Origin: Rhodobacterales bacterium | GTDB lineage: Bacteria > Pseudomonadota > Alphaproteobacteria > Rhizobiales > Stappiaceae | DNA length: 64,000 bases | Reading direction: 5' to 3' | NCBI GenBank assembly: GCA_008107755.1 | Contig: VIRH01000089.1 | Span: forward strand, 1-64,000 | Shown: piece by piece, positions 61,710 through 64,000 of the stretch | Position numbering within the stretch: the stretch's first letter is position 1 | Layout of the letters: each line of letters opens with the position of its first letter | Notes under the pieces: generated by a model | Database searches by the model: none | What the model saw: only the letters and a program-made list of their open reading frames with translations | What the model was told of the DNA's origin: nothing | Position numbers and translations under genes: made by a program

Positions 61710-62321
61710 TTACTCGCTCTTGTTCTGAGCGTCGATCAACTTCTGCCGTGCTTCATCTGCGCGCTTCTGCAGTTCGCTCTGCAGTTCTTCCTGGCGCTTC
61801 TGCAGATCTGCAATGTTCATCGGCTCGCCGTCATAGACCTTCGTGAATCCGATAAGGGTCATCTTGAAGACGATTTCCTTGGCCTGCTGATTGTACGGCG
61901 CGACGCGCATCTCGCCGCCCTGCTTCATCGAATTGATGAAACTGTCGTCGATCGCGAGTTCGGCGTAGCAGGCGTTCGGAGCACAGATGCTGTACTTGGC
62001 CTGAAGCGGCTTGCCGTCATCGATCTGGATGCGAAGGCCTGGCTGGATGAGCACGCCTGTCGGAACTGCGACAAGCAGCTTCTTGCGTGCTTCACCTTCC
62101 ACTTCCTGAATGGCAATGTTGCTCAGAAACTGGCCGGTATTGGTACGCAGCTCTATGGAAATGAAGCAGATTTCCTTCTGCGTGTTCTTGTTGGTGTTGC
62201 ACGCCTTCGTCCAAGGGCTTTCTTCTTCCTGGGCGATCGCGGGTGCGCCTGCGAAAGAAGACAGCGCAACGAATGCGCCCACGGCGCATGCGAACAATCC
62301 TCTTTTCATAACACTCTTCAT
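61710..62321 (-). CDS. Invasion-associated locus B (IalB) family protein
   Basis: 203 residues from ATG 62321 (GAGG upstream), signal peptide MKSVMKRGLFACAVGAFVAL onward, cleaved near AIAQ. The mature protein has CNTNKNTQKEICFISIELRT, VAVPTGVLIQPGLRIQIDDG, YSICAPNACYAELAIDD and KMTLIGFTKVYDGEP, i.e. the four conserved cysteines of IalB. A Gln/Glu-rich helical tail (KRQEELQSELQKRADEARQK) is a common addition. IalB-like proteins are periplasmic or membrane-associated; the name comes from Bartonella, but the family is widespread in free-living alphaproteobacteria. Confidence 0.88.
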   Translation of the reverse strand: MKSVMKRGLFACAVGAFVALSSFAGAPAIAQEEESPWTKACNTNKNTQKEICFISIELRTNTGQFLSNIAIQEVEGEARKKLLVAVPTGVLIQPGLRIQIDDGKPLQAKYSICAPNACYAELAIDDSFINSMKQGGEMRVAPYNQQAKEIVFKMTLIGFTKVYDGEPMNIADLQKRQEELQSELQKRADEARQKLIDAQNKSE

Positions 62322-62586
62322 CGAAACGTCCTCAATCGTGCGTGTGCGAAACTTTCGCGTTGTTCTGAGGCATTCCGATATCAACCGCAAGACCCGTCAG
62401 AACATTCGAAGCTTGAAAACATGGTAAGGCACCTAATTTGGGCAAGAGGGTGACCGATTTGCAACGCAGGTACGTTGCGGGAAACAAATCTGAATATCTT
62501 GGTCTTTGTTGTTGGCGGCGGGGGCGGCACCCGGAACCATGTGGTAAGATCGAAGGCGGGAATCAATCGTGTCTCTGGCGAGGGTT

Positions 62587-64000
62587 ATGCGTAAATCGGC
62601 ACATTTCGGGTCTCTTTTTCAGTCCGGTCTTCTGGCCCGTGCGGCGGAGGCTGTGATTGTCCCGCTCATTCTTTGTCTTTCCCTGACCGTTTCCGCTCGT
62701 GCGGGGGACGACAACGTTCCCTGGACGCACGCGATATCCATGCACGGGACACCTGCTCTCGGGCCTGAAGAGCCCTTTCCCTATGCCAACCCGGATGCGC
62801 CGCAGGGCGGAACGCTGACGCTGGGGGTTCAGGGTACCTTTGACAGCCTCAATTCCTTCATTGTGCAGGGGGGCTGGACATCTGCGCGCGGAATGCGTGA
62901 GCGGCAGTTCGGCAACAATATCCTCGAAAGCCTCATGGTCCGCTCGTATGACGAACCCTTCTCACTATATGGACTGCTGGCGCAGCGCGTGCGCATGCCG
63001 GACAGCCGCGAGTGGATCGAGTTCGAACTCAATCCGGACGCAAAATTCTCTGATGGGTCTCCTGTTACCGTCGAGGACGTGATCTTTTCGCTCGACATCA
63101 TCCGTGACAAGGGGCGCCCCCCCTACCGAACCTGGTATGCGGCGATCAAGGACAAGGAAATCACGGCACCAAACCGGCTCAGGATCACATTCGAGAACGG
63201 CGACAACCGGGAACTGCCGCTCCTGATTGCCCTCGCCCCTATTTTTTCCAAGGCAAATACCGACGCGGAGACCTTCGACAAGTCGACTTTGACGCCGCCC
63301 GTCGCCTCCGGTCCGTATGTCTTCAAGACGATCGAGCCTGGCCGTCTTGTCGTTTACCGGAAAAATCCTGACTATTGGGCCAAGGACCTTCCGGTCAAAG
63401 CGGGGTTCGACAATTTCGAAGAGATCCGGATCGAGTATTTCCGCGATGAGACGACGCTCCAGGAAGCCTTCAAGAAAGGGCTCATTGATGCGCTTCAGGT
63501 CCGTGAACCTGTTCGCTGGGCGAAAGGCTTCGATTTTCCGGCGGCCCAGAACGGCGATGTGAAGAAGCTCGAAATTCCGCTCGGGGTTCCCGCCGCGATG
63601 CAGGGCATTGCCTTCAACACCCGGCGTGCGCAGTTCTCCGATCCGGACGTGCGCAAGTCGCTGCGCATGCTGTTCGACTTCAAATGGGTGAACAGAAACC
63701 TTTATTACAATCTTTACACGCGAACCGCTGGCTACTGGGACGGTTCCGAGCTCTCCTCCATCGGACATCCGGCAAGTGAGCGGGAACGGCAATTGCTTGC
63801 CCCCTTCCCCGATTCCGTCGATCCGGACGTGATGGCGGGAACGTGGCGTCCGACTGATGCGGACGGGACCGGCCGGGACCGGAAGGTACTGCGCGCGGCA
63901 CTTTCGGCGTTTCAGAAAGCCGGCTACGTCATGAAGGACCGCAAGCTGGTTCTCGAAAGCTCCGGTCAGCCGCTCGCCTTTGAGATCCTGGCCAAGAACG
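62587..64000 (+). CDS. Family-5 extracellular solute-binding protein, oligopeptide type (C-terminus outside window)
   Basis: At least 471 residues from ATG 62587; GTG 62568 in the same frame is a possible alternative start. A signal peptide (hydrophobic VIVPLILCLSLTVSARA) precedes GDDNVPWTHAISMHGTPALG. Features of SBP family 5 are YANPDAPQGGTLTLGVQGTF, then ESLMVRSYDEPFSLYGLLAQ, FELNPDAKFSDGSPVTVEDV and IFSLDIIRDKG. The opening resembles YejA-like binding proteins of microcin C/oligopeptide importers. The permease and ATPase genes should follow beyond the right edge. Confidence 0.9.
   Translation, partial: MRKSAHFGSLFQSGLLARAAEAVIVPLILCLSLTVSARAGDDNVPWTHAISMHGTPALGPEEPFPYANPDAPQGGTLTLGVQGTFDSLNSFIVQGGWTSARGMRERQFGNNILESLMVRSYDEPFSLYGLLAQRVRMPDSREWIEFELNPDAKFSDGSPVTVEDVIFSLDIIRDKGRPPYRTWYAAIKDKEITAPNRLRITFENGDNRELPLLIALAPIFSKANTDAETFDKSTLTPPVASGPYVFKTIEPGRLVVYRKNPDYWAKDLPVKAGFDNFEEIRIEYFRDETTLQEAFKKGLIDALQVREPVRWAKGFDFPAAQNGDVKKLEIPLGVPAAMQGIAFNTRRAQFSDPDVRKSLRMLFDFKWVNRNLYYNLYTRTAGYWDGSELSSIGHPASERERQLLAPFPDSVDPDVMAGTWRPTDADGTGRDRKVLRAALSAFQKAGYVMKDRKLVLESSGQPLAFEILAKN

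Overview
The window looks like part of an alphaproteobacterial chromosome. A marine Hyphomicrobiales genome of the Roseibium/Labrenzia type is my guess. It rests on gene content (phosphatidylcholine synthase, malyl-CoA-lyase-type aldolase, IalB-family protein, HspQ, PuuD-type urate oxidase), not on any search. It divides into an accessory half (1 to about 34.8 kb) and a core-like half (about 34.8 to 64 kb). The border carries the 3' half of a tRNA-Ser(TGA) gene at 34739-34801, which looks like an attachment site of an integrated island.

Accessory half. (a) 1-9352, minus: a giant secreted-type protein, open at the left edge (at least 3117 codons). It has an N-terminal Hint domain, an EF-hand, 23 tandem repeats of about 56 residues with DxDGDGxxD cores, a DUF4214-like region and RTX glycine-rich repeats. 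A small signal-peptide protein and a GNAT acetyltransferase lie just upstream. (b) 11.2-21.5 kb: the complete early half of a Mu-like transposable prophage (repressor, Ner, ParB-like protein, MuA, MuB, DUF3164, GemA, Mor, C) with no structural genes. Its MuA frame is cut by one in-frame TAG. Many genes are joined by 1-4 base stop/start overlaps. (c) 22.4-31.4 kb: two convergent gene sets that together look like an undescribed peptide-modification locus. The plus-strand set encodes a VOC protein, a 72-residue small protein, a ferritin-like di-iron protein, a nucleotidyltransferase-fold protein, an HprK-like kinase and an aldo/keto reductase. The minus-strand set encodes an alpha-crystallin-domain protein, a PqqD-like protein, a radical SAM/SPASM enzyme, a protein made almost wholly of x-A/P-M-R-x pentapeptides, and a second HprK-like kinase. 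(d) 31.4-34.8 kb: decayed DNA with a 30-bp inverted repeat, then a two-gene operon (soluble protein plus four-helix membrane protein) beside the tRNA fragment.

Core half. A c-di-GMP phosphodiesterase-type protein, an alpha/beta hydrolase and a patatin are followed by a minus-strand purine-degradation operon: uraH-xdhA-xdhB-xdhC, a BMP-family ABC transporter (ATPase, two permeases, binding protein), puuD and uraD. A LysR regulator and a quinone oxidoreductase lie upstream. Together these genes would import a purine or nucleoside, oxidise hypoxanthine and xanthine to urate, and process urate through 5-hydroxyisourate and OHCU. Then come phosphatidylcholine synthase, a DUF2182 membrane protein, a UbiH-type monooxygenase, DUF1801, an AEC transporter, a lipid A-type acyltransferase, a malyl-CoA-lyase-type protein, HspQ, an IalB-family protein and a family-5 peptide-binding protein cut by the right edge.

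All functional calls come from reading motifs. No database search was possible.
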